A stretch of 64,000 nt of DNA from Candidatus Sulfotelmatobacter kueseliae (GTDB lineage: Bacteria; Acidobacteriota; Terriglobia; Terriglobales; Acidobacteriaceae), in assembly GCA_900290255.1 (NCBI GenBank), contig OMOD01000121.1, forward strand, positions 1 through 64,000, written 5' to 3'. The notes beneath the pieces were generated by a model that was given only the letters and a program-made list of their open reading frames with translations, did no database searches and had not been told where the DNA came from. Positions 43,431-54,451 of the stretch are shown piece by piece. How positions within the stretch are numbered: the stretch's first letter is position 1; each line of letters begins with the position of its first letter. Position numbers and translations under genes: made by a program.

Positions 43431-44846
43431 CTACAGGATGTAGCGCGACAAATCCTGATCCTTCACGATGTCGGTGAGCATCTTGCGCACGTAATCGCCG
43501 TCCACGGTGACCGCCTGGCCTTTTCTCTCCGGCGCGTCGAAGCTGAGCTCGTCCAGCACGCGCTCCATGATGGTGTGCAACCGCCGCGCCCCGATGTTTT
43601 CCGTGCTCTCATTCACGCGGAACGCGAAGCGCGCCACTTCGTCGAGAGCCTCCGGCGTGAATTCCAGCTTCACGCCTTCGGTCTCAAGCAGCGCCGTGTA
43701 CTGTTTCACCAGCGACGATTTCGGCTCGGTGAGAATCCGCACGAAATCTTCCATGGTCAGCGACTTCAGCTCCACGCGAATGGGAAACCGCCCCTGCAGC
43801 TCGGGGATCAGATCGCTCGGCTTCGACACGTGGAACGCACCCGCCGCGATGAAGAGAACGTGGTCCGTGCGGACCATGCCGTAGCGCGTGTTGACCGTTG
43901 TCCCTTCGACAATGGGCAGAATGTCGCGCTGCACGCCTTCGCGCGAAACGTCCGGGCCGTGGCCGCCCTCGCGTCCGGCGATTTTGTCAATCTCATCGAG
44001 AAAGACGATGCCCGAGTTCTCCACGCGGTCAATCGCGATGCGGGTCACCTGATCCATGTCAATCAGGCGGTGTTCTTCTTCCTGAATCAGGTACTCGAAG
44101 GCCTCGTTCACCTTCATCTTCCGCTTCTTGGTGCGCTGCCCGAAGATGTTCGGCAACATGTCCTTGATGTTGACGTCCATCTCCTCGATGCCCTGGTTGG
44201 AAATGATTTCAAACGACGGGAAGTTCCGCTCGCGCACATCAATCTCGACCGTACGGTCGTCCAGTTTGCCCTCGCGCAACTGCTGCCTGAGCTTTTCGCG
44301 CGTGCGGCTCGAGGATTCCACCAAGGCACTGCCGCCATCAATCACCACCCCACCCGCGCTCGAAGGCTCAGGCCGTGGAGGAGGGGAAGGCGGCAGCAGA
44401 ATATCGAGCAGCCGCTCTTCCGCGTTGAGTTCCGCTTTGTCGGCAACGTCTTCGAGCTTCTCCCCGCGCACATTGTCAATGGCAATCTCGACCAGATCGC
44501 GCACCATGGACTCCACGTCGCGGCCTACGTAGCCCACCTCGGTGAACTTCGACGCCTCGACTTTCAGGAACGGAGAATTGGCCAGCCGGGCCAGCCGCCG
44601 CGCGATCTCGGTCTTCCCCACCCCGGTCGGCCCTATCATGATGATGTTCTTGGGGATGATTTCTTCGGCAAGGTCGGGGGTGAGTTTCTGCCGCCGCATG
44701 CGATTGCGCAGCGCGATGGCCACGGCGCGCTTGGCGGCGTTCTGGCCGATGACGTGCTTGTCCAGCTCGGCGACGATCTCGCGTGGGGTGAGTTCGTCCA
44801 GAGCAAGCTGTTCTTCTTCGGCGGTGGAGGGTAGGTAAATAGCCAT
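43431..44846 (-). CDS. hslU: HslU, ATPase subunit of HslUV protease
   Basis: A 471-residue AAA+ unfoldase that feeds substrates to HslV in the cytoplasm. It has Walker A GPTGVGKT (72-79), [11 protein letters not shown] (pore loop and neighbours), Walker [11 protein letters not shown], the arginine finger region and C-terminal [16 protein letters not shown], which docks on HslV. The intermediate I-domain is shorter and Pro-rich (around residue 150-165) compared with E. coli HslU. It ends 22 bases before the transposase start region. It is transcribed after hslV with a 76-base gap, filled with repeat words. Confidence 0.95.
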   Translation of the reverse strand: MAIYLPSTAEEEQLALDELTPREIVAELDKHVIGQNAAKRAVAIALRNRMRRQKLTPDLAEEIIPKNIIMIGPTGVGKTEIARRLARLANSPFLKVEASKFTEVGYVGRDVESMVRDLVEIAIDNVRGEKLEDVADKAELNAEERLLDILLPPSPPPRPEPSSAGGVVIDGGSALVESSSRTREKLRQQLREGKLDDRTVEIDVRERNFPSFEIISNQGIEEMDVNIKDMLPNIFGQRTKKRKMKVNEAFEYLIQEEEHRLIDMDQVTRIAIDRVENSGIVFLDEIDKIAGREGGHGPDVSREGVQRDILPIVEGTTVNTRYGMVRTDHVLFIAAGAFHVSKPSDLIPELQGRFPIRVELKSLTMEDFVRILTEPKSSLVKQYTALLETEGVKLEFTPEALDEVARFAFRVNESTENIGARRLHTIMERVLDELSFDAPERKGQAVTVDGDYVRKMLTDIVKDQDLSRYIL

Positions 44847-44853
44847 AGTAATT

Positions 44854-44923
44854 CAGACCTTGGACTTCAGACCTCAGACCTCGGCAAAACGTGGCTGAGG
44901 TCCGAGGTCCGACGTCTGAGGTC
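44854..44923. repeat. Inverted TCAGACCTC / GAGGTCTGA words
   Basis: Left arm has AGACCTTGGACTTCAGACCT and CAGACCTCGG; right arm has CTGAGGTCCGAGGTCCGACG and TCTGAGGTC, inverted. It fills the hslV-hslU intergenic gap, and its right arm touches the hslV stop codon. It may attenuate hslU relative to hslV. Confidence 0.7.
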
Positions 44924-45465
44924 TATAGCTCTTCGATCGTCACTTTGTCATTGGTATAGATGCACATTTTGCCCGCGATCTTCATGGCTTCTTCGGCGAT
45001 CTGGCGAGCCGTGAGCTGGGTGTGGTCGGCCAGGGCCTGCGCCGCAGCCTGCGCGTAAGGTCCGCCGCTGCCGATCGCAGCCACGCTTCCGTCGGGCTCG
45101 ATCACATCACCCTGCCCGCTCAGCAGAAAGGTCTGCTCCTTGTCGCAAACCAGCAGCAACGCTTCCAGATGGCGCAGGTACTTGTCGGTGCGCCAATCCT
45201 TAGCCAGTTCCACGGCGGCCCGTCCCAGGTTGCCGTGATACTGCTCCAGCTTGGCCTCAAAGCGGCTGAACAGCGTGAAGGCGTCGGCGGTGGATCCTGC
45301 GAACCCGGAAAGAATCTTGTCGTTGTACAGCCGGCGGATCTTTTTAGCCGTGTGCTTGATCACCGACTCGCCGAGCGTGACCTGCCCATCCCCGGCCAGG
45401 ACCACACTCCCGCCGCGGCGTACCGACAAAACTGTGGTCGAACGAATCACTCGCTTCGCAGTCAT
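44923..45465 (-). CDS. hslV: HslV, proteolytic subunit of HslUV
   Basis: A 180-residue N-terminal-threonine protease. The E. coli-type beginning TTIVSVRR is matched by [10 protein letters not shown], but here it starts at residue 10, after [10 protein letters not shown] nine-residue propeptide must therefore be removed to free the nucleophile T10. [36 protein letters not shown] and [13 protein letters not shown] are typical. An alternative start at the GTG of V6 would also leave residues before the Thr. Partner of the downstream hslU. Confidence 0.95.
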   Translation of the reverse strand: MTAKRVIRSTTVLSVRRGGSVVLAGDGQVTLGESVIKHTAKKIRRLYNDKILSGFAGSTADAFTLFSRFEAKLEQYHGNLGRAAVELAKDWRTDKYLRHLEALLLVCDKEQTFLLSGQGDVIEPDGSVAAIGSGGPYAQAAAQALADHTQLTARQIAEEAMKIAGKMCIYTNDKVTIEEL

Positions 45466-45479
45466 GAGCGCGATCTTTG

Positions 45480-45485
45480 ATTATA
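45480..45485 (-). promoter_or_regulatory. Candidate -10 box for hslV
   Basis: TATAAT on the minus strand with 14 bases between it and the hslV ATG, giving a predicted leader of only about seven bases. No -35 hexamer is convincing. A leaderless or near-leaderless hslUV transcript is possible. Confidence 0.45.
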
Positions 45486-45588
45486 GCAGCGCCAGGCGTG
45501 ATGCCACGGCGCAGTGTGATTGGAATCACAGCCCGAATCGAGCTGCCTCCTACACACTGTTCGCAACACCTGAAGGGAGACAGATCCT

Positions 45589-46071
45589 ATGAAATTCGCA
45601 ACCTGGGCTTTGTGCCTGGCGTTCTTGGCAGTGGCTGCACGGGCACAAACCGCGCCGCCTCAGGAGCCCGCGTCACCCCCACCACCGCCGATGGAAGGCT
45701 GCTGCATGCATTCACACCAACACGGCATGGCCGGGCAAGGGATGCCCATGCCCGACATGAAGGCGCAAGTCGAAAAGATGCGAGCCGCGCTCGACCAGAT
45801 GAAGGCGAACCTGGCCAAATTGAAAGATCCCACGGTCAAGCAGCAGGCTCAGCTCGATGTGGACCTCTGGCAGGCCATGGTCGAGCATATGGAAGGCATG
45901 GCCAAGATGGTGTCCCATGGGCCGGACCAGGCCATGGGTGACATGCACGGCGGAATGGGCTGCTGTGGCGGGATGCATAAGGGAGACGGTTGCTGCGGGG
46001 GCATGAAGGACGCTGGCAGCGGAAAATGCATGCACGGAGACGCGAGCGCGAAGGCCGTCCCTGCCGAATGA
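45589..46071 (+). CDS. Secreted Cys/His/Met-rich protein, probable metal binder
   Basis: A 160-residue exported protein (signal peptide ~1-19, AAARA). The mature part has two metal-binding-like regions: GCCMHSHQHGMAGQGMPMPD near residue 37-57 and, at ~120-155, HGGMGCCGGMHKGDGCCGGM plus a GKCMHGD. A helical stretch lies between them (VEKMRAALDQMKANLAKLKD). CCGGM repeats and clustered Met/His suggest binding of copper or another soft metal in the periplasm (inference from composition). AAGGGAG is nine bases before the ATG. No known family recognised. It is flanked by hslV and a PilZ gene, neither clearly related. Confidence 0.7.
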   Translation: MKFATWALCLAFLAVAARAQTAPPQEPASPPPPPMEGCCMHSHQHGMAGQGMPMPDMKAQVEKMRAALDQMKANLAKLKDPTVKQQAQLDVDLWQAMVEHMEGMAKMVSHGPDQAMGDMHGGMGCCGGMHKGDGCCGGMKDAGSGKCMHGDASAKAVPAE

Positions 46072-46252
46072 AGGCTAGTCCTGCGGGCCCCAGGGCCCGC
46101 GCGGGTTCTGACGCTCCCAGATCCGCGGCACTAGCGCGGCCGGTCGTCGTGTGGGAGATTGCAGACTGGCTGCGCAAGAGTGCTTCAGTAACCGGACTCA
46201 CGATTACTCGTGTGACTTTACCCGGTTCTTCTCTGCCCTTAGCGTTTAGCTC

Positions 46253-46999
46253 ATGCGCTCCTCTGCAGCGGTTCTCTGCCGCGACCACGCGTCGCTCGAG
46301 AAGTTAAACGCTACTCTCTGTGAGGTTGGCATCCGGATGGTGCCCTGCCCTTCGCGCGAGGAAGCGCTGGAGTTAGTTCTAGCCGGCCGTTGCTCCACCT
46401 TGATCGTGGATTTCGACCTTCCCGCCGCCGAAGAAGTGGTCCGCATGGCGGCCCTGCTGCCAAAAGCGCAGAAGCCGGTCCTGCTCGCCGTTGCCAGCGG
46501 CTCATGGCCGGGGACGGGCGAGGCGTTCCACTCCGGCGCCAACCGCATCCTCTACCGCCCGCTCGATGCACAGCAAATCAAAGACGCTCTGAAGTCGAGC
46601 CGGAAGGCAACGAAAAAAACCCAGCGTAAGTCCGCGCGCTACCAAATGAAGGCTCTGGTGCATTTGGAGGTTGGAACTCGCACCCTGCCTGCGATCAGTC
46701 TTGACGTCAGCGAGCATGGCATGGCGGTTCAAGCGCCCGAACCGGTACCCATCAGCTCGGATCTCGCCTTTCGCTGCGTGCTGCCGGGCACGAACCTTGC
46801 CTTTGGGGGTCACGCCGAGGTGATCTGGGCGAGCGACCATGGCCGCGCGGGGATGTTCTTCTCCGAACTCTCGTCCGCCGCCCGCAAACATCTCAAGTCC
46901 TGGCTGAGGCGCCGCGCTCATGGCAAGCATAAGGATGCGGCACACGCCCTGCTTCCTCCCGAGAGCGACCATGTGAGCTTTGCCGCCGCCGGGGAGTGA
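46253..46999 (+). CDS. Receiver-like plus PilZ domain protein
   Basis: A 248-residue cytoplasmic protein. Residues ~1-115 look like a degenerate response-regulator receiver (AVLCRDHASLEKLNATLCEV; the aspartate position appears as IVDFDLPAAEEVVRM). Residues ~118-230 are a PilZ domain with QRKSAR (RxxxR) and LDVSEHGM (D/NxSxxG), the two motifs that bind cyclic di-GMP. The final ~20 residues are disordered. It probably links a signalling input to c-di-GMP control; phosphorylation is doubtful without the acidic pocket. The ATG start lacks a strong ribosome-binding site. Confidence 0.75.
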   Translation: MRSSAAVLCRDHASLEKLNATLCEVGIRMVPCPSREEALELVLAGRCSTLIVDFDLPAAEEVVRMAALLPKAQKPVLLAVASGSWPGTGEAFHSGANRILYRPLDAQQIKDALKSSRKATKKTQRKSARYQMKALVHLEVGTRTLPAISLDVSEHGMAVQAPEPVPISSDLAFRCVLPGTNLAFGGHAEVIWASDHGRAGMFFSELSSAARKHLKSWLRRRAHGKHKDAAHALLPPESDHVSFAAAGE

Positions 47000-47045
47000 C
47001 CCGCGGGCATGGTTGCCAGTTACCGCATCTTCCATGGAAGGGAAG

Positions 47046-47102
47046 GGCACGAGTTCACTCGTGCCGTTAAGTCTTGCATGAAGGAACGGCGCTTTAGCGC
47101 CT
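47046..47102. repeat. Two small hairpins between convergent genes
   Basis: GGCACGAGTTCACTCGTGCC (47046-47065) and GGCGCTTTAGCGCC (47089-47102) lie between the 3' ends of the PilZ gene and acnA. They could act as terminators for both directions; no U-tract is present. Confidence 0.6.
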
Positions 47103-47143
47103 GAGGTTACCACGTGTCGCTTTTGAGAGGTGAGGATTTCCCT

Positions 47144-49951
47144 TTACACTCCTACCGCCTGCGGCTTGGTCGCCAGCAATTGCCGCAGCACGTACTGCAG
47201 AATTCCGCCGTTCGCGTAGTACAGCGCTTCCTGCGGAGTATCGATGCGAACCAGGGCGTTGAACTCGATGGGCTCTTTCTCCTTCGCCTCTTTGCCCTTC
47301 GCCACGGCGCGCACTTTCACCGTGCTTCCGGCGGCGAAGTCATTGACCACGTCGCGAATGCCGGTGATGTCGAAGACTTCTTCGCCCGTCAGCTTGAGCG
47401 ATTCGGCGTTCTGCCCGGCCGGGAATTGCAGCGGCAGAATACCCATGCCCACCAGGTTCGAACGATGGATGCGTTCGTAACTTTCGGCGATCACGGCGCG
47501 CACGCCCAGCAAGGCCGGCCCCTTGGCTGCCCAGTCACGCGATGAGCCCGATCCGTATTCTTTTCCCGCGAGAATGACGAGCGGAGTCTCCGCGGCGCGA
47601 TATTTCTCCGAGGCCTCGAAGATCGTCATTTCTTCTCCCGTAGGCAAATGCCTTGTGAATCCGCCTTCGGCCGTGACCAGCTTGTTGCGCAGCCGGACGT
47701 TAGCAAACGTTCCCCGCACCATCACCTCGTGATTGCCGCGGCGTGATCCGTAAGAGTTGAAGTCTCCCGGCTTGACGCCGTGTTCCTGCAAGTATTTCCC
47801 CGCCGGGCTGTCCTTCTTGATCGAACCCGCGGGCGAAATATGATCGGTGGTGACGCTGTCGCCGAGAACCGCCAACACGCGTGCCTTCTTGATCTCCTGC
47901 ACTGGCGCCGGTTCGACGGACATTTCGTCGAAGTACGGGGCGCGTCGGATATAGGTCGAGCTCTCGTCCCAGGCGTAGGTCTGGCCTTTGGGAACCGCCA
48001 GGCCGCGCCAGCGCTCATCCCCCTGAAAAACCTCACTATAGGACTTTGTGAACATTTCGGAAGAGATCGCCTGCTGCATGGTTTCTTCGATCTCGCGCTG
48101 CGCCGGCCAGAGGTCGGCTAGGTAAACCGGTTCGCCGTCTCTGCCTTTGCCGATCGCGTCCTTGCGCAGATCAATGTCAATCCGTCCGGCTAGCGCGAAT
48201 GCGACTACCAGCGGCGGCGACATCAGGTAGTTGGCGCGAACCTCAGAATTAATGCGGCCTTCGAAATTGCGGTTCCCCGAGAGCACGGAGGCGACCACGA
48301 GATCTTTTTCGTCGATCGCCTGCGAGACTTCCGCCGGCAACGGCCCCGAATTGCCGATGCACGTCGTGCACCCGTAGCCCACGAGATGGAACTTCAGTTT
48401 CTCGAGATACGGCATGAGTCCGGCTTTTTCCAGATAGTCGCGCACCACTTTCGAGCCTGGCGCCAACGACGTTTTCACCCAGGGTGGGACTGTCAGCCCT
48501 TTTTCCACCGCCTTTTTCGCCAGCAGGCCAGCGCCGATCAGCACGAAAGGATTCGAGGTGTTGGTACAGGAAGTGATGGCTGCAATGACCACGCTGCCGT
48601 GCTTCAGTGAACCCTTTACCGATTGCGGCACATGCTCGTGGATGTTTGGATCTTCCACACCAATGGCGGCAGGACTTCCTCCTTCCTGCTCCCAGCGTGG
48701 GCCATTCGCTACGGTGGGTGCGGCAGTCTTCGCCCCGGATTTCGGCTTGATCAGCGAAGGCAGTGCTTTCTGAAACGACTCGCCGGCCTGCGAGAGCACG
48801 ACGCGATCCTGGGGACGCTTCGGCCCCGCCAGACTGGGCTCGACCGTATCCAGATCGAGCGTGAGCAGTTCGGAGTACTCCGCTTCCGGCGTCTTCTCGT
48901 CATGAAACAACCCCTGCTCGCGCGCGTAAGCCTCGACAAGGGCGATCTGTTCTTCGCTGCGGCCGGTCAGCCGCAGATAGCGCAGACTTTCTTTGTCGAT
49001 GGGGAAGATGCCGCAAGTCGCGCCATATTCGGGCGCCATGTTGGCGATGGTGGCGCGATCGGCCAATGACAAGTCACGCAGGCCTGGCCCGAAATACTCG
49101 ACGAATTTTCCGACGACGCCGTGCTTACGCAGCATCTCGGTGACGGTCAGCACAAGATCGGTCGCGGTTGCGCCTTCGCGCAGCCGGCCGGTCAGTTTCA
49201 CGCCCACCACCAGCGGAATCAGCATGGACACGGGCTGGCCGAGCATCGCCGCCTCTGCCTCAATTCCGCCCACGCCCCATCCGAGCACTCCCAATCCGTT
49301 GATCATTACCGTGTGACTGTCGGTGCCGACAAGGGTATCGGGGTGCGCGACAGGCGTGCCGTTGGTTGGCTGAACGAAGACGACGCGGGCCAGATATTCG
49401 AGGTTGACCTGGTGCACGATGCCGGTGTCGGGAGGGACGATAGCGAGATTACGGAAGCCAGTTTGGCCCCAGCGCAGGAAGGAATAGCGCTCTTTGTTGC
49501 GCTGGAACTCGAGCAGCGCGTTCATGTCGAAGGCGTCGGGGGTGCCGAACTCGTCCACCTGAACCGAGTGATCAATCACCAACTCAACCGGTTGCAGCGG
49601 GTTGATCAGGGCCGGGTCGCCGCCGAGTTGCTTCATGGCGTCGCGCATGGCGGCGAGGTCAACGACGCAGGGCACGCCGGTGAAATCCTGCAGCAGAACG
49701 CGGCTCGGCGTGAAGGCGATTTCTTTGTCTGGCTTTGATTCTCCATTCCAGGCCGCGAGCGCACGGATTTCTTCCTTGGTCACGTTGCGGCCATCTTCGG
49801 TACGCAGAAGATTCTCCAGCAGAATGCGCAGGGAGAAGGGCAGGTGTTTGGTGGAGATGCCCTGTCCGTCTAGCGCCTCGAGACGGTAGATTTCGTATTC
49901 TTTGTTGCCGACCTTCAGGGTAGAACGGCTATTGAAACTGTTCACAGACAT
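47144..49951 (-). CDS. acnA: Aconitate hydratase A
   Basis: A 935-residue aconitase of the AcnA/IRP1 type, interconverting citrate and isocitrate in the TCA cycle. The iron-sulfur cluster ligands are represented by [13 protein letters not shown] and [12 protein letters not shown] (Cys residues). [23 protein letters not shown] and the C-terminal swivel domain with [10 protein letters not shown] and [12 protein letters not shown] are typical. I start at ATG 49951 ([10 protein letters not shown]), with GAGGAAGG nearby upstream; the frame from 49996 has no support. It is monocistronic. Confidence 0.96.
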   Translation of the reverse strand: MSVNSFNSRSTLKVGNKEYEIYRLEALDGQGISTKHLPFSLRILLENLLRTEDGRNVTKEEIRALAAWNGESKPDKEIAFTPSRVLLQDFTGVPCVVDLAAMRDAMKQLGGDPALINPLQPVELVIDHSVQVDEFGTPDAFDMNALLEFQRNKERYSFLRWGQTGFRNLAIVPPDTGIVHQVNLEYLARVVFVQPTNGTPVAHPDTLVGTDSHTVMINGLGVLGWGVGGIEAEAAMLGQPVSMLIPLVVGVKLTGRLREGATATDLVLTVTEMLRKHGVVGKFVEYFGPGLRDLSLADRATIANMAPEYGATCGIFPIDKESLRYLRLTGRSEEQIALVEAYAREQGLFHDEKTPEAEYSELLTLDLDTVEPSLAGPKRPQDRVVLSQAGESFQKALPSLIKPKSGAKTAAPTVANGPRWEQEGGSPAAIGVEDPNIHEHVPQSVKGSLKHGSVVIAAITSCTNTSNPFVLIGAGLLAKKAVEKGLTVPPWVKTSLAPGSKVVRDYLEKAGLMPYLEKLKFHLVGYGCTTCIGNSGPLPAEVSQAIDEKDLVVASVLSGNRNFEGRINSEVRANYLMSPPLVVAFALAGRIDIDLRKDAIGKGRDGEPVYLADLWPAQREIEETMQQAISSEMFTKSYSEVFQGDERWRGLAVPKGQTYAWDESSTYIRRAPYFDEMSVEPAPVQEIKKARVLAVLGDSVTTDHISPAGSIKKDSPAGKYLQEHGVKPGDFNSYGSRRGNHEVMVRGTFANVRLRNKLVTAEGGFTRHLPTGEEMTIFEASEKYRAAETPLVILAGKEYGSGSSRDWAAKGPALLGVRAVIAESYERIHRSNLVGMGILPLQFPAGQNAESLKLTGEEVFDITGIRDVVNDFAAGSTVKVRAVAKGKEAKEKEPIEFNALVRIDTPQEALYYANGGILQYVLRQLLATKPQAVGV

Positions 49952-50316
49952 AACTGCCTTCCTCACAGGACTCGCGCACAGATGTGCAGCGCTCACAGAT
50001 CGCTAGCTAACAGTGTAATGGGTTTGAGTGCGAATTGCGTAGGGGCTGAACCGACGGAAAAAGCTGGTGGCTCAGTTCGAATCCCGCCGAGCTGCGATAC
50101 GCCATCTGCATCGTCGTTGAAGGCGTCATCCCGAACGAAGCCGCTTTACAGGCGGAGCGAGGGATCTCCCATATACACGGTCGTTGCGCGGGAGATCCCT
50201 CGGCCCGCTGGTGAAGGCGCGGGCCGTCGGGATGACGTCAAGATTCAAATTGGGATACTACGAACATTCCGTCCCGCATTGACGCACTGCTTTCCACCAC
50301 GTAAGATTCGGACCCT
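49952..50316. other. Intergenic region with one long hairpin element
   Basis: A 365-base gap between divergent acnA and the kinase gene. It contains the element at 50122-50239. The upstream regions of both genes must lie here; no clear promoter hexamers are seen. The kinase ATG follows the element by 77 bases. Confidence 0.55.
50122..50239. repeat. Long GTCATCC hairpin element, copy 3
   Basis: A 118-base element from GGCGTCATCCCGA to GTCGGGATGACGTC. It has the same internal layout as copy 2: GAGGGATCTCCC against GGGAGATCCCTC, followed by GGCCCGCTGGTGAAGGCGCG. Confidence 0.88.
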
Positions 50317-52716
50317 ATGATCGGGCAGACGGTTTCCCACTATCTCATTCTGGAGAAGCTTGGCGGCGGCGGCATGGGCGTCGTGTATAAGGCCAAGGAC
50401 ACGCGACTTGACCGCTTCGTCGCCCTGAAGTTTCTGCCTGAGGAACTGGCGCGCGACGCGCAGGCGCTGGAACGTTTCCGGCGCGAAGCCAAGGCGGCCT
50501 CGGCGCTGAATCATTCGAATATCTGTACGATCTACGACATTGGCGAAGAAAATGGCCAGGCGTTCATTGCCATGGAGTTTCTGGACGGCATAACGCTGAA
50601 ACACCTCATCGCGGGCCGTCCCATGGAAGTCGAGACCGTACTGACGCTGGGAATCGAAATCGCAGAGGGCTTGGAGGCGGCGCACAGCCAGGGCATTATT
50701 CACCGCGACATCAAGCCCGCCAACTTGTTTGTAACCAAGCGAGGTCACGTCAAGATTCTGGATTTCGGGCTGGCCAAGGTGATGCCCACCCGAACTGCTT
50801 CCGGTCCGGCGGATGGAACTCACACCATGGCGACGGTGGACGAAAAACACCTCACCAGCCCGGGCACGGCGGTGGGAACGATCGCCTATATGTCGCCCGA
50901 GCAAGTGCGCGGCAAAGATCTGGACGCCCGCACCGACCTGTTTTCCTTTGGCGTGGTGCTGTACGAAATGGCGACCGGAACGCTGCCGTTTCGGGGGGAG
51001 ACGTCGGGGTCAACGTTCGATTCCATTCTCAATCGGGCACCGGCATCAGCGATGCGGCTCAATCCCGAGTTGCCGCCCAAACTGGAAGACATCATCAACA
51101 AGGCATTGGAAAAAGATCCCGGCATTCGCTGCCAGACGGCAGCGGAGTTGGGCGCGGACCTGAAGCGGCTGAAGCGCGATCTCGACTCGGGGCGTGCTTT
51201 AAGTACCTCGGGATCGGCGGGCGCGGTTGCGTCCGGAAGCGTAGCGGCTGTCTCCGCAAGCTGCGCCTCAGTTCCGGTGCCGACGGCCCGGCGCAAATAC
51301 TTGTTTGCGGGTGTGGCCACAGCGATCGTGATTCTTGCGGTTCTGGGTGGCGTGTATTTACTTCGCGGAAGGTCTGACTCCAAAAAGATCAGTTCGATCG
51401 CAGTGTTGCCTTTTGTCAATGCCACGTCTGACGCGAACAATGAATACCTGAGCGATGGCCTGACCGAGAGCCTGATCAGCTCGCTCTCGCAACTGCCCGA
51501 CATCAAAGTCATGGCGCGCAGCACGGTCTTCCGCTTTAAGGGAAAAGAGGACGACCCGCAGAAAATTGGCCAGACGCTGCAGGTGAACGCTGTGCTCACC
51601 GGTCGGGTTTTGCAGCATGGCGACCATGTGGCCGTGGAAGCCGATCTGGTGAACACCGCCGACGGCACGGAACTGTGGGGCTCTCACTACGACCGCACCA
51701 TGGCCGATATCACCGAGGTGCAGGCCGACATTACCCGCGACATCTCCAGCCGCCTCCGCATTCAGCTGACCGGCAACGAACAACGGCGGATGGGGGCAGG
51801 CACGGCGAATCCCGAGGCCTACCGGCTGTATCTGGAAGGGCGTCATCTTTGGTACGGGCGAACGCCGGAGGGACTGAAGAAGAGCATTGAGTTGTTCGAG
51901 CAGGCGATTGCGGCTGATCCGAACTACGCGCTGGCTTACGCCGGTCTGGCCGACACGTACAATGTCGCACCGAGCTATGGGGTCGGCCTCACGTCACGGC
52001 AGGGCAATCTGCTGGCGGACGAAGCGGCGCGCAAAGCGGTGCAACTGGACGATTCGCTTTCTGAAGCGCATGCGGCGCGGGCCATGGCGCTGGCCGTTGC
52101 GCGCCGATGGAATGAGGCCGGGCCGGAATTCCGCCGTGCCATCGAACTGAACGCCAACAATGCCGCCGCCCATTATTTTTATGCGATCGCCTTCCTCATG
52201 CCTCAAGGGCAAGTCAGCCACGCGCTGGAAGAGTTTCAGACCGCGTTGTCGCTCGATCCCCTCTCCGCGATTGTCAACACCAATTACGCCTGCGCCCTGA
52301 TGGAGGATCATCGCTATCCAGAGGCGCTGGCCCAGTTCCAGAAGGTGCTGGAACGGGATCCCAACTTTCCTCCCGCGCATTACAAGATGTCGCAGTTGTA
52401 TGCGACGATGGGCCGCCTCCCCGAGGCAGTGCATGAACTTCAGAAGGGAATTCCGAAACCGATCTCAGCCAGCGCAGACGCGAAGGGTTACGCCGAGCTC
52501 ACCATGGTCGAGATCCAAGGCACGGACCGCTCAGCGGCCGTGGCAGTGGCTTTGGCGATCAGCGGAGACCGCGACCAGGCCTTCCACTACCTGGAAAAAG
52601 CTTATGCGGACGGAGACGACGAACTGCTCTGGGCCATTCGCTATCCGGCGCTGGACCCGCTGCGTACCGATCCGCGCTACGCCGACCTGATGCAGCGGCT
52701 GGGACTGCCGCGATAG
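50317..52716 (+). CDS. Membrane-anchored Ser/Thr protein kinase with TolB-like and TPR regions
   Basis: A 799-residue transmembrane kinase. Cytoplasmic Hanks-type kinase (~1-285): [13 protein letters not shown], catalytic lysine K38 in [15 protein letters not shown] (D131) and DFGLAK (D149), with [21 protein letters not shown] at the activation segment end. One transmembrane helix at ~329-347. The extracytoplasmic part has a FlgO/TolB-N-like domain (~357-490: [36 protein letters not shown]) and several TPR-like repeats to the C terminus. The domain order is a known Acidobacterial type. It probably senses an envelope ligand via the TPRs and phosphorylates internal targets (inference). Confidence 0.92.
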   Translation: MIGQTVSHYLILEKLGGGGMGVVYKAKDTRLDRFVALKFLPEELARDAQALERFRREAKAASALNHSNICTIYDIGEENGQAFIAMEFLDGITLKHLIAGRPMEVETVLTLGIEIAEGLEAAHSQGIIHRDIKPANLFVTKRGHVKILDFGLAKVMPTRTASGPADGTHTMATVDEKHLTSPGTAVGTIAYMSPEQVRGKDLDARTDLFSFGVVLYEMATGTLPFRGETSGSTFDSILNRAPASAMRLNPELPPKLEDIINKALEKDPGIRCQTAAELGADLKRLKRDLDSGRALSTSGSAGAVASGSVAAVSASCASVPVPTARRKYLFAGVATAIVILAVLGGVYLLRGRSDSKKISSIAVLPFVNATSDANNEYLSDGLTESLISSLSQLPDIKVMARSTVFRFKGKEDDPQKIGQTLQVNAVLTGRVLQHGDHVAVEADLVNTADGTELWGSHYDRTMADITEVQADITRDISSRLRIQLTGNEQRRMGAGTANPEAYRLYLEGRHLWYGRTPEGLKKSIELFEQAIAADPNYALAYAGLADTYNVAPSYGVGLTSRQGNLLADEAARKAVQLDDSLSEAHAARAMALAVARRWNEAGPEFRRAIELNANNAAAHYFYAIAFLMPQGQVSHALEEFQTALSLDPLSAIVNTNYACALMEDHRYPEALAQFQKVLERDPNFPPAHYKMSQLYATMGRLPEAVHELQKGIPKPISASADAKGYAELTMVEIQGTDRSAAVAVALAISGDRDQAFHYLEKAYADGDDELLWAIRYPALDPLRTDPRYADLMQRLGLPR

Positions 52717-52729
52717 TAGTCAATCCCGG

Positions 52730-52957
52730 CTAACGCGCTCCCGTCCAGATCTGGTAGATCACCACGCCGAACATGAAGACGAGATAAATCCTGAGGAACC
52801 AGAAGAGAGACTTTTCGGTCGCGGTAAGCTGGCGACGCGGGCAGTGGTGAAGTTGCTTGTCGGAGATCAGTTGGTCCGGTTCGAGAGCCGCGACCACTGA
52901 GGCGAGATCCTCGCGGCTCACTTGGGGGGCAGGGGCAGAGTTGAATTTCGGGTCCAT
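52730..52957 (-). CDS. Small single-pass membrane protein next to the Nramp transporter
   Basis: A 75-residue protein with one C-terminal hydrophobic helix ([18 protein letters not shown]). The first ~40 residues are soluble. I do not recognise the family. It is directly downstream of the Nramp-like gene, with one intervening base, so it is probably co-expressed and could be a small accessory of the transporter (inference only). No clear ribosome-binding site is seen for the ATG at 52957. Confidence 0.6.
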   Translation of the reverse strand: MDPKFNSAPAPQVSREDLASVVAALEPDQLISDKQLHHCPRRQLTATEKSLFWFLRIYLVFMFGVVIYQIWTGAR

Positions 52958-52958
52958 T

Positions 52959-54368
52959 TCATTTGCCTCCGAAAACCGCCAGGGCGTGAGGAGCGACGAC
53001 GCTCACTCCGAACAGCACGCCAGCCGCGATCAATACAACCACAACTCCCAAGGCAAGCACATTTGCCCACCAGGGACTGACCAGATCGCCCATGATTTCA
53101 CGGTCGTTGACCAGCATGTACAGGAAAAGCAGCGCGGGAGGCATCGCCAGAACCGCGATTACATTCACCAGCAGCACGACGTAGACGAGCGGAATGCCCG
53201 GAATCAGCACCAAGCCCCCGGCAGCCGCAGCTTCCAGAAGCAGAACCAAATAGAACGACTTACCCTGCCGGAAGGGGAGATTCAGGCTGTGGGGGCGGCG
53301 GGCAACTTCTCCGAAGGCGTAAGCCGACGAGGTAGAGATGGTGATGGCAGCAACCATTCCGGCCTCAAACATGCCGAGCGCGAAAAGAGTGGAACCCCAA
53401 CGGCCGACAAAGGGCTGCAATGCCTGAGCAAACTCGGCAGCTTGAAAGTTGCCCGCGGACATGCCGTGCGCGAACAGCGGAGCGGTGGCCACAATCGTAG
53501 CCAGCGCAGCCAGCGCGGCCAAAGCTCCTCCCAATAGCGTATCCACGCGGCCGAAGCGGATGTCGTGGGTAGTCAGGCCTTTGTCGGCGATCGCGCTCTG
53601 CTGGAAGAACAGCATCCATGGCGTGACCGTTGCCCCAATATCGGCGAGCAGGATCAGCACAGTCTCTTGTGTAAGGCCGCCAGGAAGCGGTTTCCAGGTG
53701 AAGAGCGCGCCCGTGACGCCCCTCCAATGCGGGTGCGTCAGCAGCGCCACCGGGACGAATATCAGATTGAACATGGCGAGGAAGAGCGTGACGCGCTCCC
53801 AAGTCCAGTAACGGTGCGTCATCAGCGCTGCAGACAGGGCCAGCCACGCAACCAGCACCGCGACCGCCGGTGGGACGCCGAAGAAACCCAGGCCGGCGCG
53901 GATGGCGATGAACTCGGTGATCAGCGTGAGGAAGTTACCGAGCATCAGGTCGGCCATCGAGAACCATCCCCAGAAGGGGCCGAAGCGGTCAAAAATCAGC
54001 TCGGCGTGGCCGCGGTGCGTAGCCGCCCCCAGGCGCACGGTCATTTCCTGCACCACGCAGGCCATCAGGAACGTGAGCACCACGAACGGAAGAAAAAAGC
54101 CGATGCCGAAACGCGCTCCGGTAGCGGCATACGACACCATGCTGGGACCATCGTTCTCGCCCAGCATGACGAGGATGCCAGGCCCGATCAGGAGCCAGAG
54201 CAGCCGGGCTCGCGCCGACAAGCCGTGCCGGCCGCGGGTCTCGAGGACGCGCTCGCGGTCATGGGCACGGTCAATGTCCTCGTGTGTAATTACGACCGCT
54301 GAGGAATCGGGCATCCGATGATTGAGAAAGTTAAACAGGAGTCCCCCGGCGGCCTGAACTTCGACCAT
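52959..54368 (-). CDS. Divergent Nramp-family divalent metal transporter
   Basis: A 469-residue protein with ~11 hydrophobic helices and the overall Nramp arrangement. The two canonical metal-site motifs are altered: helix 1 has GENDGPS (E71-N72-D73-G74) where classic Nramp has DPGN, and helix 6 reads [14 protein letters not shown] where classic Nramp has an MPH. Such proteins form a separate Nramp-related clade with DNDAG-like and PWQLFFQQS-like motifs (from memory). The transported metal is therefore uncertain. The first ~55 residues are an N-terminal extension. A DtxR/MntR-like regulator gene is upstream on the same strand, which favours manganese or iron. Confidence 0.83.
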   Translation of the reverse strand: MVEVQAAGGLLFNFLNHRMPDSSAVVITHEDIDRAHDRERVLETRGRHGLSARARLLWLLIGPGILVMLGENDGPSMVSYAATGARFGIGFFLPFVVLTFLMACVVQEMTVRLGAATHRGHAELIFDRFGPFWGWFSMADLMLGNFLTLITEFIAIRAGLGFFGVPPAVAVLVAWLALSAALMTHRYWTWERVTLFLAMFNLIFVPVALLTHPHWRGVTGALFTWKPLPGGLTQETVLILLADIGATVTPWMLFFQQSAIADKGLTTHDIRFGRVDTLLGGALAALAALATIVATAPLFAHGMSAGNFQAAEFAQALQPFVGRWGSTLFALGMFEAGMVAAITISTSSAYAFGEVARRPHSLNLPFRQGKSFYLVLLLEAAAAGGLVLIPGIPLVYVVLLVNVIAVLAMPPALLFLYMLVNDREIMGDLVSPWWANVLALGVVVVLIAAGVLFGVSVVAPHALAVFGGK

Positions 54369-54451
54369 TCATTCTGTTGAGACCAACAACAATGGCGAGC
54401 CCGCACGTGCAGCCCGCCAAAATGGTTAGCGTAAGTATATAACAGATTATA

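Noticed and set aside
43347-44834. 495-codon plus-strand frame opposite hslU
   Set aside because: Composition is typical of an antisense shadow; hslU on the other strand is unmistakable.
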